Made by a program: the position numbers and the translations under genes. DNA of 64,000 nt from Calliopum simillimum (Eukaryota > Arthropoda > Insecta > Diptera > Lauxaniidae), in contig OX638368.1 of NCBI GenBank assembly GCA_951812925.1, positions 126,069,309-126,133,308 of the forward strand, read 5' to 3'. Positions within the stretch are counted from its first letter, which is position 1; each line of letters opens with the position of its first letter. Under the pieces are notes generated by a model that was given only the letters and a program-made list of their open reading frames with translations, was not told the origin of the DNA and did no database searches. Below are positions 1-11,164 of this stretch, piece by piece.

Positions 1-638
1 ATGAATTATATTCCTTACCTCGTTTAGTTCTGCAAATTTGGTGCGATACTGATTTAAACAACGCACTAGCACCGTATTAAGATTTTTGGTATCACATCCT
101 GAAGAGGAACTGATCAGATGTCCGTATTAAGGAATGCCTTATCCGGATCTGATCCTTATCCGGAATTTCTAAACTAATTTGTTGTTGAGAATCCACATTC
201 GATTTTGATGTCATTTTAAAATTATCTAAGCTTTTTAAAGAAAAATCATGCAATTCATAACTCGTTTTAAGGACGATCAGCAATAAACACTGCTGTGCGA
301 GCACAGGGTGTTTATTCTAATAAGTAAGGTTTTTCTATGTTTTTTGTCCTCTCTCCTTTCTATGTCTCTTCTTGTGAGGGCAGCGCTTCTCACTCCCTTT
401 TTTACATCGACATTGATTTCATGTCGTTGAGTCAATAAAGTTATATATAAAACGAACTCCGCGAGTTATTATTTTTTCCCCGCAAATTTTCCCCAGTTTT
501 TTTAAAAAGTTTTAAAGTTAAATTTCCCCCCGCAATTTCCCGCCGGAAAATACATTGGTCCTTACGATCCGTTTGGTGTATCGCGCAATCGGGATTAACA
601 TTTTTTAAAAAAACTTTTTGTGCTCTCCGCGACTGATA
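1..638. other. AT-rich leader, possible LTR/leader relic
   Basis: No gene is visible. An AATAAA lies at about 434-439, and around 555-570 there is a GGTCCTTACGATCC stretch that resembles the leader downstream of the LTR in BEL/roo-type elements. The neighbouring BEL/Pao pieces support a retroelement origin, but they read on the opposite strand, so this is at best a scrambled relic. No LTR pair is visible in the window. Confidence 0.3.
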
Positions 639-1110
639 TTAAAACAATACTTGGCCCTGTCTGCGGTCTCTGACGGGACCCCGTATTTGACCCCTGAAGC
701 GCTGGCTGACCACGGTGATGACTGGGATAGTCTTGCTGTGCCTTTGCCTTACGACCTGCTCTCCTTCTTTGGGACCTCCTGGAAGAGGAGGACTGTTGAG
801 AACGTGCCCAAGAGTGTGGTGATCATCACCACAGTGTAGACAACTTCCGGTGCTACAGCAGCCCTGGCGCAAGTGACCTGAGGACAGGCAATTGGAGCAA
901 TATCCATGACTGAATACTGCCCTCAATCGCTCCCTCATGGTTCTTGTCCAGGAACTGACGACATCCCCTAAGACCATGCTCCAACGAGCACAAACGACAC
1001 TTCGTTTGACGTGCCGCCTGCACCACCACACTTCTCACCACATCCGGGGAACGCTCCCGAACAGTTTCGGGTTCACTAAATTGAACCACGGATTCTGTTT
1101 GGAGTGTCAA
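639..1110 (-). pseudogene. BEL/Pao-like Gag zinc-knuckle remnant, frameshifted
   Basis: Reading right to left, one frame gives a cysteine/histidine-rich stretch (CRLCSLEHGLRGCRQF) typical of the Gag-like region of insect BEL/Pao elements. It continues in a second frame as HGYCSNCLSSGHLRQGC and then CLHCGDDHHTLGH, the successive zinc-knuckle-like motifs. The switch of frame near 910-950 shows a frameshift, so the copy is dead. It lies just beyond the Pol C-terminus on the same strand, which is the wrong order for one intact element. It is therefore either part of a tandem second copy or a rearrangement. Family assignment rests on motif spacing only. Confidence 0.55.
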
Positions 1111-1204
1111 CTTTCCAGAAGATCACCAGCGATAGAGGAGGTAGAAGATATTTTGAAACGAGACAAAAGATGTTATTTTAAAGAGAAAAAAAGTGATTTG
1201 AGTT

Positions 1205-1473
1205 TTATGCCGTTGGGAGCACGACAAGTTTTATTATTGGTCGCGTGATGCAACCACGCTCGGTTTGGATTTCCGCGACGCGTGTACGATTATCGTTACC
1301 GGGATAAGTTTTGATTATTCTACCTAACCGCCACTCATTTGATGGCAAATTTTCCTCCTTAACGACATCTAAATCATTAAGGAAAACATCCTTTTGAGGA
1401 GATTTTCACTTAACTCGTCTATGTAACTCAGTTAAATATTCACTTTTCCATCTCTGGCAAAAGTGCTGTTGCA
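1205..1473 (-). pseudogene. BEL/Pao Pol C-terminal (DUF5641-like) fragment
   Basis: On the minus strand this reads as the very C-terminal part of a BEL/Pao polyprotein. It starts with QRWKSEYLTELHRRVK, continues through VVKEENLPSNEWRLGRI and a PGNDNRTRV segment, and ends with RPIIKLVVLPT followed by a stop (TAA, 1207-1205). These are the hallmarks of the DUF5641 domain that follows the integrase in Pao/BEL elements. One in-frame TGA directly after the HRRVK motif breaks it, and nothing upstream of the domain is recognisable. It is a short, dead fragment. The family is recognised from motif order; no database search was done. Confidence 0.72.
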
Positions 1474-2962
1474 TTGCAAATAGCAAAAATATTTTCTAGA
1501 GTCCTTCTTATATAACCTAAAAAATTGTGTTTTTTAACTTTCGGGTTAGGATACCTCTGAAACCATATGTGATAGAGCAACTTTGTGTCCAGATTAGATA
1601 TAAGCATTAGCAAATGCATCGAAAATGACTTTTTGTTATTTTTTTTTTAATTTTTAGAATTTTTGTTTTCAAGAAATTTTAGTAAATTTTCTATGGGAGG
1701 TAGCCGTATCCGTTTACGTATCATGCACATTTTTGGAATATTTCTTAACTAGCTATATCTTATTAAACCTTCGATTTTTTTCCCAAAAATACCACTGTGC
1801 GCCTTGTGATAGAAAATGATGTGTCATAATTTGGCTCAGCTAATCAGTAGCTGTGTTTTTAACCGCGATTTCCAAATTCTCGTATACAAATTACAAGATA
1901 TGATGTGATTTACTTGGTGCAGAACTCATTAGGCAAATCTGATAGAAAACTTTTTAACAAGACAGAAGGTATATTTTATCTCAAAAAGCTTTACGAATAG
2001 GCTTTCGCAAGCAGAAGTGTATCACATGTGCGTAAGGATGGCGTTATTTGAAACTATAACTAGGCAAAGACAAGTTTTTCATTTTATTCTTTTTAATTTT
2101 CTGAATTTTTCTTAATGCATAGCATATAATTTGCTGCCTATCCATGCAAAAAATCGTCGCTTAAGGCCCCACATTTTTAATATTCCTTTTTTTTCTGGTT
2201 CACAACGATAACTAAAGTTGGCAGCTTATTACAATTTAACTCATATCCACTCAACAAAATGTTAAAAACTCCAAGCAAAAAAAATTAAAAAATCATGCCA
2301 GGAAGGAGCTACAATAATAAAAAAATTAACTTGATCAACGCTCTGAAGCCGATTACACTGACAATGACGGCAAAAAAACGATAAGCCGCAAGTCAAGTTG
2401 ACAGACAAACGCACTGATAGACAGAATGACTGACAAACAGAAAGATTTCATAATGCAGCGCTACTGACTTTGAGTTGCATGGAAAATGCAGCAGCAACAG
2501 CAGCAGCAGTGTAGGCCATGTAGATTTGACTTTTGCTTTGGGCCAAGATTTGGCCTTAAACTAAACAATCATAAGTGTGCACTATTCCATGTGTAATGGA
2601 AGAGAGGAAAAATTAAACATTTACGAAGCATTGTAGATGTGAAAAATTTGTGTAAGTAATAGAGTGCCTGAGAAAATAATCGCAGGCGGGAAAATAAGAG
2701 ATAAAGTACAACAAGGCCTGATCAATCCATCAACGATTTTCAATATAAACTTTTGGATATGTGGACTCATGCATTCAAGTAAAAGGAGATGAAAAGGTCA
2801 AAGTTCACTACATTATGTTTTACAGGGATTCGTTGGAAATCTTCAAGTGAACTGTGCGCTTTGTAAACAAAACACTTCTTCCCAATAATTTCAAATAGAG
2901 CGTACTAAATATAATCAAACTCTTATCATTGTGAAAATATTAACAAAAATTTAACAAATTCT
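1474..2962. other. AT-rich intergenic DNA, no gene seen
   Basis: No open frame with coding character is visible. A short CAG/CAA run at about 2,490-2,512 is a simple repeat. The stretch could equally be intergenic or part of a very long intron of a gene outside the window. Confidence 0.5.
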
Positions 2963-3420
2963 ATGGATGTGCCCATAAGTGCAACAAATCCTTGGGGTGG
3001 CATCTCATGCAACCGTAGTCCACTCATAGTCAGTCGGTCGGTAGTCACTCTGACAGCCAATCTGGAACATATCAACAGTTGTTGGTTGCTTGATGATTGC
3101 CATAGTTGTTTTGTTGTTGTTGATGTTGCACCCGATAGCTTAGATGTTGATCTGTATGTAAGTATGTGTGTGTGTATATGTGTCTGTTAACAACAGCTTC
3201 TTTTAACAGCCGGTTAACGTTTTTTGACGTTAACCCCCTGGGGTCATTATTAATGAGTTTTAACTTGCTGCTGCTGCTTGACTGCTTTGTTGCATTAGTT
3301 GTTGTTGTTGGTGTTTTTATTGTTGCTATTGTTGCATAGATCCTTAACTCCTCAACGGATGGCTGTTAGGTTAAGTACAGAAGTGGTTGTTGTTGTTGTT
3401 ATCGTTGCTATTAACTTGAT
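2963..3420. repeat. Microsatellite-rich segment (TG, TTG/GTT runs)
   Basis: Clusters of GTTGTTG runs occur near 3,110-3,125, 3,297-3,320 and 3,385-3,405, with a TG-rich tract at 3,160-3,185. The short open frame here is built largely from these repeats and is not a credible gene. Confidence 0.6.
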
Positions 3421-5700
3421 CATATGTGATTAAGTTTGGCGGTTTGTGCCTCATAAGCCCACTTTTTTTTCTAATTTTTTCCTTCTGATTTCTTAGGCTT
3501 TTTATGGAAATTTTGTATCGATTTTTCAATAATATATAATTTGTCATGTTGTCGAAGATCTTTTTGTACCCTACAATTTGGAAAACTCGACTTGATTAGT
3601 TTAATGAAAATTCTTACAAAACTAGTATTAACATATGCTGTATAGGGACTTCTAAGACTCTTGTAAGGAAACTTGTCTTCTAAAAATTTTAATCTATGTT
3701 TGACACGAATCGGAGAAAACATAAATACTAGAATCACCCAATGGTCAAAATTTTACCACAAATGTATTAAGTAATTTTGGTACTTTTAAGACAGTTTTAG
3801 TACTTTTCTTGCTATTTGGTTAAAAAAAAATAATAAAAAAATAAGTAGTAATTAAGTTGATAAATGCATTTGGCTTTGATAAACTCGTACGAAATGGGTT
3901 AATCAATCAATCTTTGGTGCATTTACGTTATTATTTTATTGGGCGTTATATCCTAACGCCGGTCATAGGTCTTTCCTGGTTATTTTTAATAATAGAAAAT
4001 ATCAGATTTTATGTTTTTAGGATCGCTGATTCCAAATCTGGAAACCACAACTTTCAAAATCAAAATGACGGATCCAAAATGGCGGATAATTTTCTCAAAA
4101 AATAGTTATATCACTACAAAATTGTGGCTAGGCGGGTTTATGAGCTCGCTGGTTCCAAAAAATTTTTCGAAAACAAAATGGTGAACAATTTCGAACTACT
4201 CGTATATATTGTAGAAATGTGGATGCGTTCTTGATCCGATCACTTTTATTTTCAGCTTAGAGCTAGATGATACTGATTGTATCTCAGATAAAAAATATTA
4301 TTGTCATATTCCAAATATTCTCAAAGCTATGTCGATTTGTATGGTGGGCGTATTCTTGATCCGATCACGCCCATTTTCAAAAAATAACTATATGCTAATA
4401 ATTATTTCTTTGATGTTAAATACTATTGTTATACTTGAATCATTTCCGAAGTTATGGCGATTTCAAATTCTGGGCTATATGGTCTTAAAATGAGTAGATG
4501 CTAAAAATACTATTTCAGATATCGAATTTCAAATCTCTTTATCAAACAGTTTAGCTATTATTAGTTTTACAAAACTGGAGCGTTGCAAGCATACAGAAAA
4601 GTTGCTGAAGAAAAACTCACCGGGTGACTGATAATTGCACAGATTCTTGATAGAACCTTATATTCCACACTCAAATGATCGAGCCATTACAACTCCATAA
4701 AAATTTTAAGTCATAATCCACAGAGTGCAAAATTCGTAAATTTGGGAAATTAAACTAGAGATTTTTTTTTAAGATCCAAATATGCTTTCTAAGTACTTAT
4801 ACTAAAAAAATCTTCTACCAATGTATGCAAATATTCAAAAAATAGCCCAAGTTATACTAACTATAAGTTTCAGGAAGTAAGATTGTTCAGTTTTAAAGAT
4901 ATACTCACTTTAACTTTAATTTTTTTTTAGAGCTTTCGGAAGAAATTTACATTTACCGAGTTCATCAAGTTCAAGACGCGAAAAGTCAGACATGGTAGGT
5001 ATTGTTTCTTTGTGTTTTGGTGTTTGAAATATATTAACTAGATATTTTACTTTAAATTTATGAAGCGATATTATTATTTTGGGCACATAAATTTTTATAT
5101 TTATGACCGGCCAGTGCGCCGTCTAAATGTCTGTATTATTAACCGGACGATATTATCTTTAACAATTGACTTTGGTCATTCCATGACTAGCGTAACAAGA
5201 TTTGCCGCACCTTCTCAGATTTCGCTGAAATTTATTATATGGCTTCGTTTTATGTCAAATTTAACTGTGACAAACATTTCTTCACATAATTTTCCATAGC
5301 TAAGAAAGTTTTGAATTAGGCTTTAAGTGCAGGGCAAATTTTTTCATATTTAATACAGAGCTCAAAACTTAGTACTATTTTAGTACTAAATTACTGATTC
5401 AAAGTTATGATTTTTTGAACTTTCCAAAACATGAAATTGACCGAAATTTCTTCATAAGTCTTACAAGCATGGTCCATAACTAGGATATATCTCAACCGAT
5501 TTTTATCTTCTGTTGAAAAGGTAGTAAATCAGGTTGCTGCTATTTGCTAAAATTAAATATTTTAGTACTAAGATTATTAAAAATGCATCTTGGTCTACTT
5601 GTTAGATCTTCTAAAACATTTTTTTTGAAAAGAAAATAACATCATCTCTTATAGCAAGGGTGTCAGCGTAGAAGAAAAGTGAGCCAATTTTGGCTCGCCT
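3421..5700. other. AT-rich intergenic DNA, no gene seen
   Basis: Only short chance frames occur. At about 4,068-4,092 a motif pairing GGATCC with AAAATGGCGG recurs in related form inside the TIR element near 60.6-60.8 kb, so part of this is dispersed repeat. A GGCGTTA/TAACGCC mini-palindrome at 3,940-3,960 recurs near 32,988-33,004. Confidence 0.45.
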
Positions 5701-5708
5701 ACAAAAAC

Positions 5709-5913
5709 AAGAATATTTCAATCATTTTTTAATGTTCTGAGAACTACAACACACACGAAAAATGTTTGTGGTTTTTTTTTTGAGCTTGTCAAAATTCGCG
5801 GAATTAAAATATTTATGAAAAATCGTTTTTGTTGTTTCGCATAAAAAAAAACCAAACATTTTTCGTGTGTGTTGTAGTTCTCAGAAATTTAAAAAATTAT
5901 TGAAATATTGTTC
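5709..5913. repeat. Long hairpin (inverted repeat, ~60-base arms)
   Basis: The segment from 5,736 to 5,768 is a perfect reverse complement of 5,853-5,885 (33 bases), and the similarity continues imperfectly outward to about 5,709 and 5,913. The loop is roughly 85 bases, AT-rich, with poly-T. It could be a small MITE or a transcribable hairpin. No flanking target duplication is evident. Confidence 0.7.
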
Positions 5914-7483
5914 TTGTTGCCACCAAAAAAACAACAAAAAATAGGTTTTGTGATTGTTGTAGTTCGAGGAATTTGAAGTTGTTGTAAAAACGAAAATTTT
6001 GCGCTGACTGCGCTTGGCAGTATGGCTATATTTTCTGTTTACTTTTTTTTTTAATTTTGCAATATTTCTATATACACTTTGTAAAACATTTAGCACTTAA
6101 GACATCATTTCCTATATTTTGATATATTCTTTAACGCTTTCTGACCCTTTCGGCATAATTAGTGCGAGTGCAATAAATATTAATTTTTGCATGTTTCTAT
6201 CTTTTTTTTTTTTGATGAAGTATGGTACTGAATGGTAATTTTTCACATTTACAGTTTTGTAAAAACGTTATAATTACGCGAAACATTACGTCTATTACAA
6301 AGTTTTATATGTTTGTGGTATGATAATTCTATTGAATTCTATTTTTTTTTTAAATACTAAAAGTACAAACAACTACAATATAGAGTACCTACCTCATTAT
6401 TCATTTAGCTTGAATTAAATCATTTGATTGTAGATACAAGTACGAACTTGTTGTTCTCAATTCATTACAAAAAAGTATGCCCTCAATATTCTCCTTTTTT
6501 TTCTGTTCTACTTGTAGTCTGTTTTTCATGTAAATTATTTTTTATGTAGACTCTACACTCGATGCCATAGGCTTCCAATTGAATCAATTTTTCAAAAGAT
6601 AAACACTTGCTGCAGGTGAAAATTCAAAACAATTTTTCTTTTTCAAAACGTGAAAAAATATTGCTGTACAGTGTACATGAGGCGCCACATAAATTGTTTG
6701 TAATGCATAAATGGGTTGTATTTCAAGGAAAATGGGAAAATTCATTTAATGTTTTTTTTTTTTGTTGTTGTTGTGAGTACGTAAAGAGCGGAAAAATTAT
6801 GTTATAAAAACAATATACGTCTGAGTTCATAGAAATTGTTAATTTTTTGCATAAATCATTTGCATGAAACGTGCTGTATGCCAAATGCGGCATATGTTCT
6901 TTGTGTCTTTATATTTTAAATGGTATTGGAGCTACTTTTTATACCATACACTCGGAAAATAGATAAATCTCCGAAAAATGTACCAAAACAAGTCTTTTTT
7001 GTCCCCATCTATTTTTTATTTTTTTATTTTTTTATTACTTGAAGGTAAAGAATATGATGACCTTAATTTCTGAAACATTTTTAAAAAATGGACATAAACT
7101 TACAGTGATGCCATATACTTTTTATTTCGAAGCATCGCTTAAACAGTATATTTTAAAAACTAAAATAAAATTTTGCCAGATGGTTGCTTTCGGAAATTTA
7201 TTTCAAATCTTCGATTTTTTATGTTCACCATTATATTTACATACTAAGAAATAATAGTTTAACCCTTTAACGACTAAAGGCAAGTATGTTAGCCAGAACC
7301 CCATTTGCTTGAATGAAAGTTTTATAAGCCCCCATTACTTCGATTTTGTCGTATTTTTATTTTGATATTCTTTCGCGTATTTAGACTTGGTCGTAAAAGG
7401 GTTAAGTCATTCAAAATTGATCGACTCTTAAATCGTTAAAAACTTATGAAACAGGAATTGGGTTTAAGCAAAGCTTACAAAAA
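5914..7483. other. AT-rich DNA, no gene seen
   Basis: Homopolymer-rich intergenic sequence with short chance frames only. Nothing recognisable as coding or RNA. Confidence 0.5.
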
Positions 7484-7662
7484 AAAAAAAAAAAACTGGG
7501 TGGCAATCCTTAAAATACATTTTCAGAAAAGTTTATCTGAGCGGTTCTGAAACCAAAAGTTTCAATTTAGTCAAAAGAAGTAAGAATTATGTAAGATTTT
7601 CGAAAATAACCAAGTGGCAACCATAAAAATTTATGTTGGATTTTTTAAAAGTTTATCAAGAC
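7484..7662. repeat. Dispersed repeat, copy 1 (flanks Harbinger element)
   Basis: A roughly 175-base unit beginning with an A-run and ACTGGGTGGCAA and ending near TTATGTTGGATTTTTTAAAA. It recurs in the same orientation at 9,658-9,833, and related pieces occur in both orientations inside the hAT foldback at 32.57-33.66 kb. It is non-coding. Confidence 0.7.
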
Positions 7663-7665
7663 TAA

Positions 7666-9609
7666 TGCCCTAATTCTCTATCTCGAAAACTCTCACTTTT
7701 CGACTGAAAAGTGACTAGAAATCAAAAAGCTCAATATTTTGTATTCACTAAAACGAAAAACGACAACAAAGTGAGAGCGATTGAATATTTTATATTCGAA
7801 AGTGAGCGAATGAGTTATTTTATATTCGAAATGGTTGTGATATTTGATTTTTATTTTTATATTGAAAAAATTGTATTTCTGTAAAACGAAAACAAACGAA
7901 TTTACAGTCAAGTTTGTCACTTGAAATTTTCTGTCGTTTAAAAATCGATTGCAAGTTCTTTTTTTGAATTTATTGGTTGTGATGGACTTTGTTATTTTTT
8001 TTGACGAAGAAGTTATGAAAATTATCGTTCTCTTCGGATTAATAACGGAATTTTAAGCGCGTAAGTACGTAGATAAATACCACGACTTTCATCATAAGGC
8101 AAAATAAAGTTTAGCGTTGCAAATTTATTTATTGCAGCATTGTAAAGAATTTTCGCGTAAGTAAAGAAGTCTTAAAATATATGTTCGAAGAACTGTCCCC
8201 AAAAATGAAGATCTGTCACAGAAAAACAGGAACACCAAATGTAATTAAACTGGCTTGCTTTTTGAGGTTCCTTGCATCAGAAAGCTATCAAGGTTTTGTT
8301 GGGACTGACTTCAAATGCTGTTAATCCCAAACATTTGCTTCAAGAATTATTGCAGAGTGCTTTGAATTATTTAAAAATTATTTCTGCTCGATATGAATGT
8401 GGTTGTGGTTTTCTTTTGATTTTGATTTTTTCTAGATTTGTGACCATAATTTGTCTATCAAATATGTCGACGTAAGAAATCCGTGCTCAAACTACGATTA
8501 ATTTATTTAAAAAAGCAGTCATATTCTATCTGTAATATGCAAAATATATTTTCTTCAACATCATTTAGCAAAAAAAATGGATTTTATCAATAACTCTATT
8601 TTTCATCCATTTTTAGTCATGCGCCATTCACATGCATCCCATAAGCCGACTCGGGATTTTTGGCAATTTTTTACGATCTTTTATTAAAGTGCAGAAGATA
8701 AATAGTTTTGGATACTTAAAAAATATCATATGGCTGTGTAATCTCTGTGAGATTTAGAAAACCATATTTAAAATAAAAACATTCAAAATGCACAGATAAT
8801 AAATTGTAATTTTTCACCTTTATATGCATCAAACTCCACCTTATGGATAATATTTTAGAAATTTTGGTCAATTTTGAACTGCTTTAACGTACTTGCATAG
8901 TAATTTTTATTTTTCAGGAGATTTTGGTAACAATTGCCACCATATTTACTAACACCGTTCAGAAATCCACAGTGACTTTTAAAAGACAAATAAAACGAGC
9001 AATTTTGTAAAGCAATGTAATTTAACTCTATTTTGGAGTCCTCGAAAATAGATTTCGATGCATTTTTACCGAGAGAGGACTGCATTACTCTCCTATGGTA
9101 GTAACTAAAATTATAAATGTTTTTTGTGCTTAACATAACGCTTGTATACATTACAAAAACGAGATGCCGCCTTTAGAAGAACTTGATAGCAATGAAATTG
9201 TAAGTAAAGTTGAAAGACCCCCAAATTAAAACACTTCAACCATAGCTACAACATAAGGAGAAGAATAGCAGAAACTTTTGTACGTGTTTTCTGCACTTGT
9301 GAAATCCGTTTTTTTTTTTTATTATCTTTTTCAAACCAAATTTCAAAACCAATATCCAAATAGAACTGCCATTTGAAAATTAATTTCTTTTTTCAATTGA
9401 AAATATTCAGTAATAAGTTCGAAATATCATAAAAAATAGAGTTGGCATTTCTCAAAAATGTATTGTCTTTGCTTATTCGAAAACAAAACCACAAACCAAA
9501 TGAGTGTTGACGAAAAACTCAATTCGATTTACAGAAAATATTTTTTAAACGAAAATGACTGAAAACGAATTTCAGTCACTCACACTTTTCGAGATAGAGA
9601 ATTAGGACA
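7666..9609 (+). mobile_element. PIF/Harbinger-type DNA element, degenerate
   Basis: The left end TGCCCTAATTCTCTATCTCG (7,666) is mirrored at the right end (reverse complement TGTCCTAATTCTCTATCTCG, ending 9,609), giving terminal inverted repeats of about 25 bases. The element is flanked by TAA on both sides (7,663-7,665 and 9,610-9,612), the 3-base target duplication typical of PIF/Harbinger. A decayed transposase-like reading frame lies at 8,151-8,400. Total length is 1,944 bases. The rest of the interior carries no intact gene. Confidence 0.82.
8151..8400 (+). pseudogene. Harbinger (HARBI1-like) transposase fragment
   Basis: One frame gives an N-terminal segment like HARBI1-type nucleases: a basic KICHRKTGTP stretch, then IKLACFLRFLASESYQGFVG, followed by a segment aligning with the SQ-x-S/T-x-SR-II motif. 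A TAA interrupts it at the C-C-stop-S-Q position and a TGA follows further on. No catalytic DDE triad is recognisable downstream. The fragment agrees with the TIRs and TAA duplications around it, and it is certainly inactive. Confidence 0.7.
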
Positions 9610-9657
9610 TAAATTTAAATTTTATTTCTCAAAAAAATCGTTCAAACAAAAGCAACA

Positions 9658-9833
9658 AAAAAAAAACTGGGTGGCAATACCGAAAGTTTTGTAAAATTTT
9701 AAAAAAGTTTATCTGAGCGTTTCTGAAACCACAAATTAAAATTTAGTCAAAAAAAGTTAGAATTATATAAGATTTTCGAAAATAACCAGGTGGCAACCCT
9801 AAAAATTTATGTTGGGTTTTTAAAAAGTTTATT
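9658..9833. repeat. Dispersed repeat, copy 2
   Basis: Direct-orientation partner of the unit at 7,484-7,662, with the same order of blocks (GGGTGGCAA, TTTATCTGAGCG, AAATAACCAGGTGGCAACC). The Harbinger element sits between the two copies. Confidence 0.68.
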
Positions 9834-11161
9834 TAAGTGTTTTAAGACTTCATTTTTATTTTTATTTTTTAAATAAATAGTTTAAGCCAAACGGAGAGTG
9901 ATGAAATGTTGCAAAAAACGACGGAGAATGATAAAACGGAGAATGACGAAAACAGTAATATCACAATGAAAATAGCAATTTTTGTTTAAAATATTGAAAC
10001 TAGTGGATAGCCTCCGTAATTGTTCCTTGTTTTTTTTATATGAAGACAATATAAAAAAAACTTATGCGGAGAATGATGCACACTTGCGATCTTTAAAAAA
10101 TTTTTAATCTTTTTTTTTACAAAAAAAACTTCAGAATTCTGTTTTTGGCTTTAATGAGTTAAGTCAACACTACACTGTAAAAACTAAAATCAATAAAAAA
10201 GAACTCGAATGGTCAGTTTTTAACTATTTTCTTGATGCTTAATTCAAATTTTTCGATATCCGAAACTAAAAATGCCCTAAATATAAGGTTTCTACATTTA
10301 CTCGACACCCGTGAATTATATACTTCTTTCATAGAAGTCCAATCACAAAGTCGTAATTTACATGAAAAAAAAAACACTTAAATTGATATGAGGCAGAACT
10401 GTTGAAAATTTCCTCAATCCTCAACTAAATGCATAATAAAAAATTACCTGTCTAGCACAGTCATACGCAAAGGGAGGGCTTGAATCAACTTTTATTAATT
10501 TCTTGACGACAAAGTGGAGGTAAATGTTCATGAAGGCTTCCTTCCTCTACCACTTTTCGTAAAGCGCGTATAACGCATTAGTGGGTGTGCGGTAAAGTTT
10601 GTTTATGTGTGAGTGTGTTTATGTGTGCATGTGTTTAAGTATTTTTGCAATTGACAGATTTGATGGCGGCAATAACGAAAACCACCGGGATGATGGTTTT
10701 TACCAACAAAGAACAAACAAACGAGTAAAACGAAAAAAAGGGGAGAATCTGTTGAAGGAGTGTTGAAGGTAAAAATTGAAATCCTGATAGCTTGGTTTCA
10801 GCACTTTGAAAGTAGGGAGCAGAATGTTATTAATAGAGTGATACTGCACTGAAAAAAGTAAAGTGTATGCAATTTAGTACATGTGGAAGTTGTGAAATTT
10901 ATGTTTGAAAAGTAAGCGCAGCACTTATTTGAATGTGCCCACATTACGATCAGTGTATAGTGTTCATTTTCGGCACCTATGTGCCTCAGTTTCATCAAAA
11001 TCACTGGTATAGTTTGCAAAATGTACCTTGTGTAAGAGTTATATTAGTATAGTTTGACTTTAAGAAGCGTACGCAGAGAAAAAATAGTTCATACTATTTA
11101 TTTCTAACAAATTTTGCTCGAGTTTCAAGTCGATGTAGTGAAAACTTCCTTATTAAATAAA
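9834..11161. other. AT-rich DNA, no gene seen
   Basis: Contains a small repeated motif ACGGAGAATGA (about 9,940-10,075) and a TG-rich tract near 10,600-10,640. The short frames have no coding signature. Confidence 0.45.
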
Positions 11162-11164
11162 TTA

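Noticed and set aside
618..1248. Plus-strand frames over the BEL/Pao remnant
   Set aside because: They are antisense shadows; the minus strand carries the recognisable zinc-knuckle and Pol motifs.
2963..3190. 75-codon frame over the TG/TTG-rich segment
   Set aside because: Composed of microsatellite-derived codons without a domain or supporting context.
8855..9151. 98-codon minus frame in the Harbinger element
   Set aside because: It opposes the orientation of the transposase relic and has no recognisable motif.
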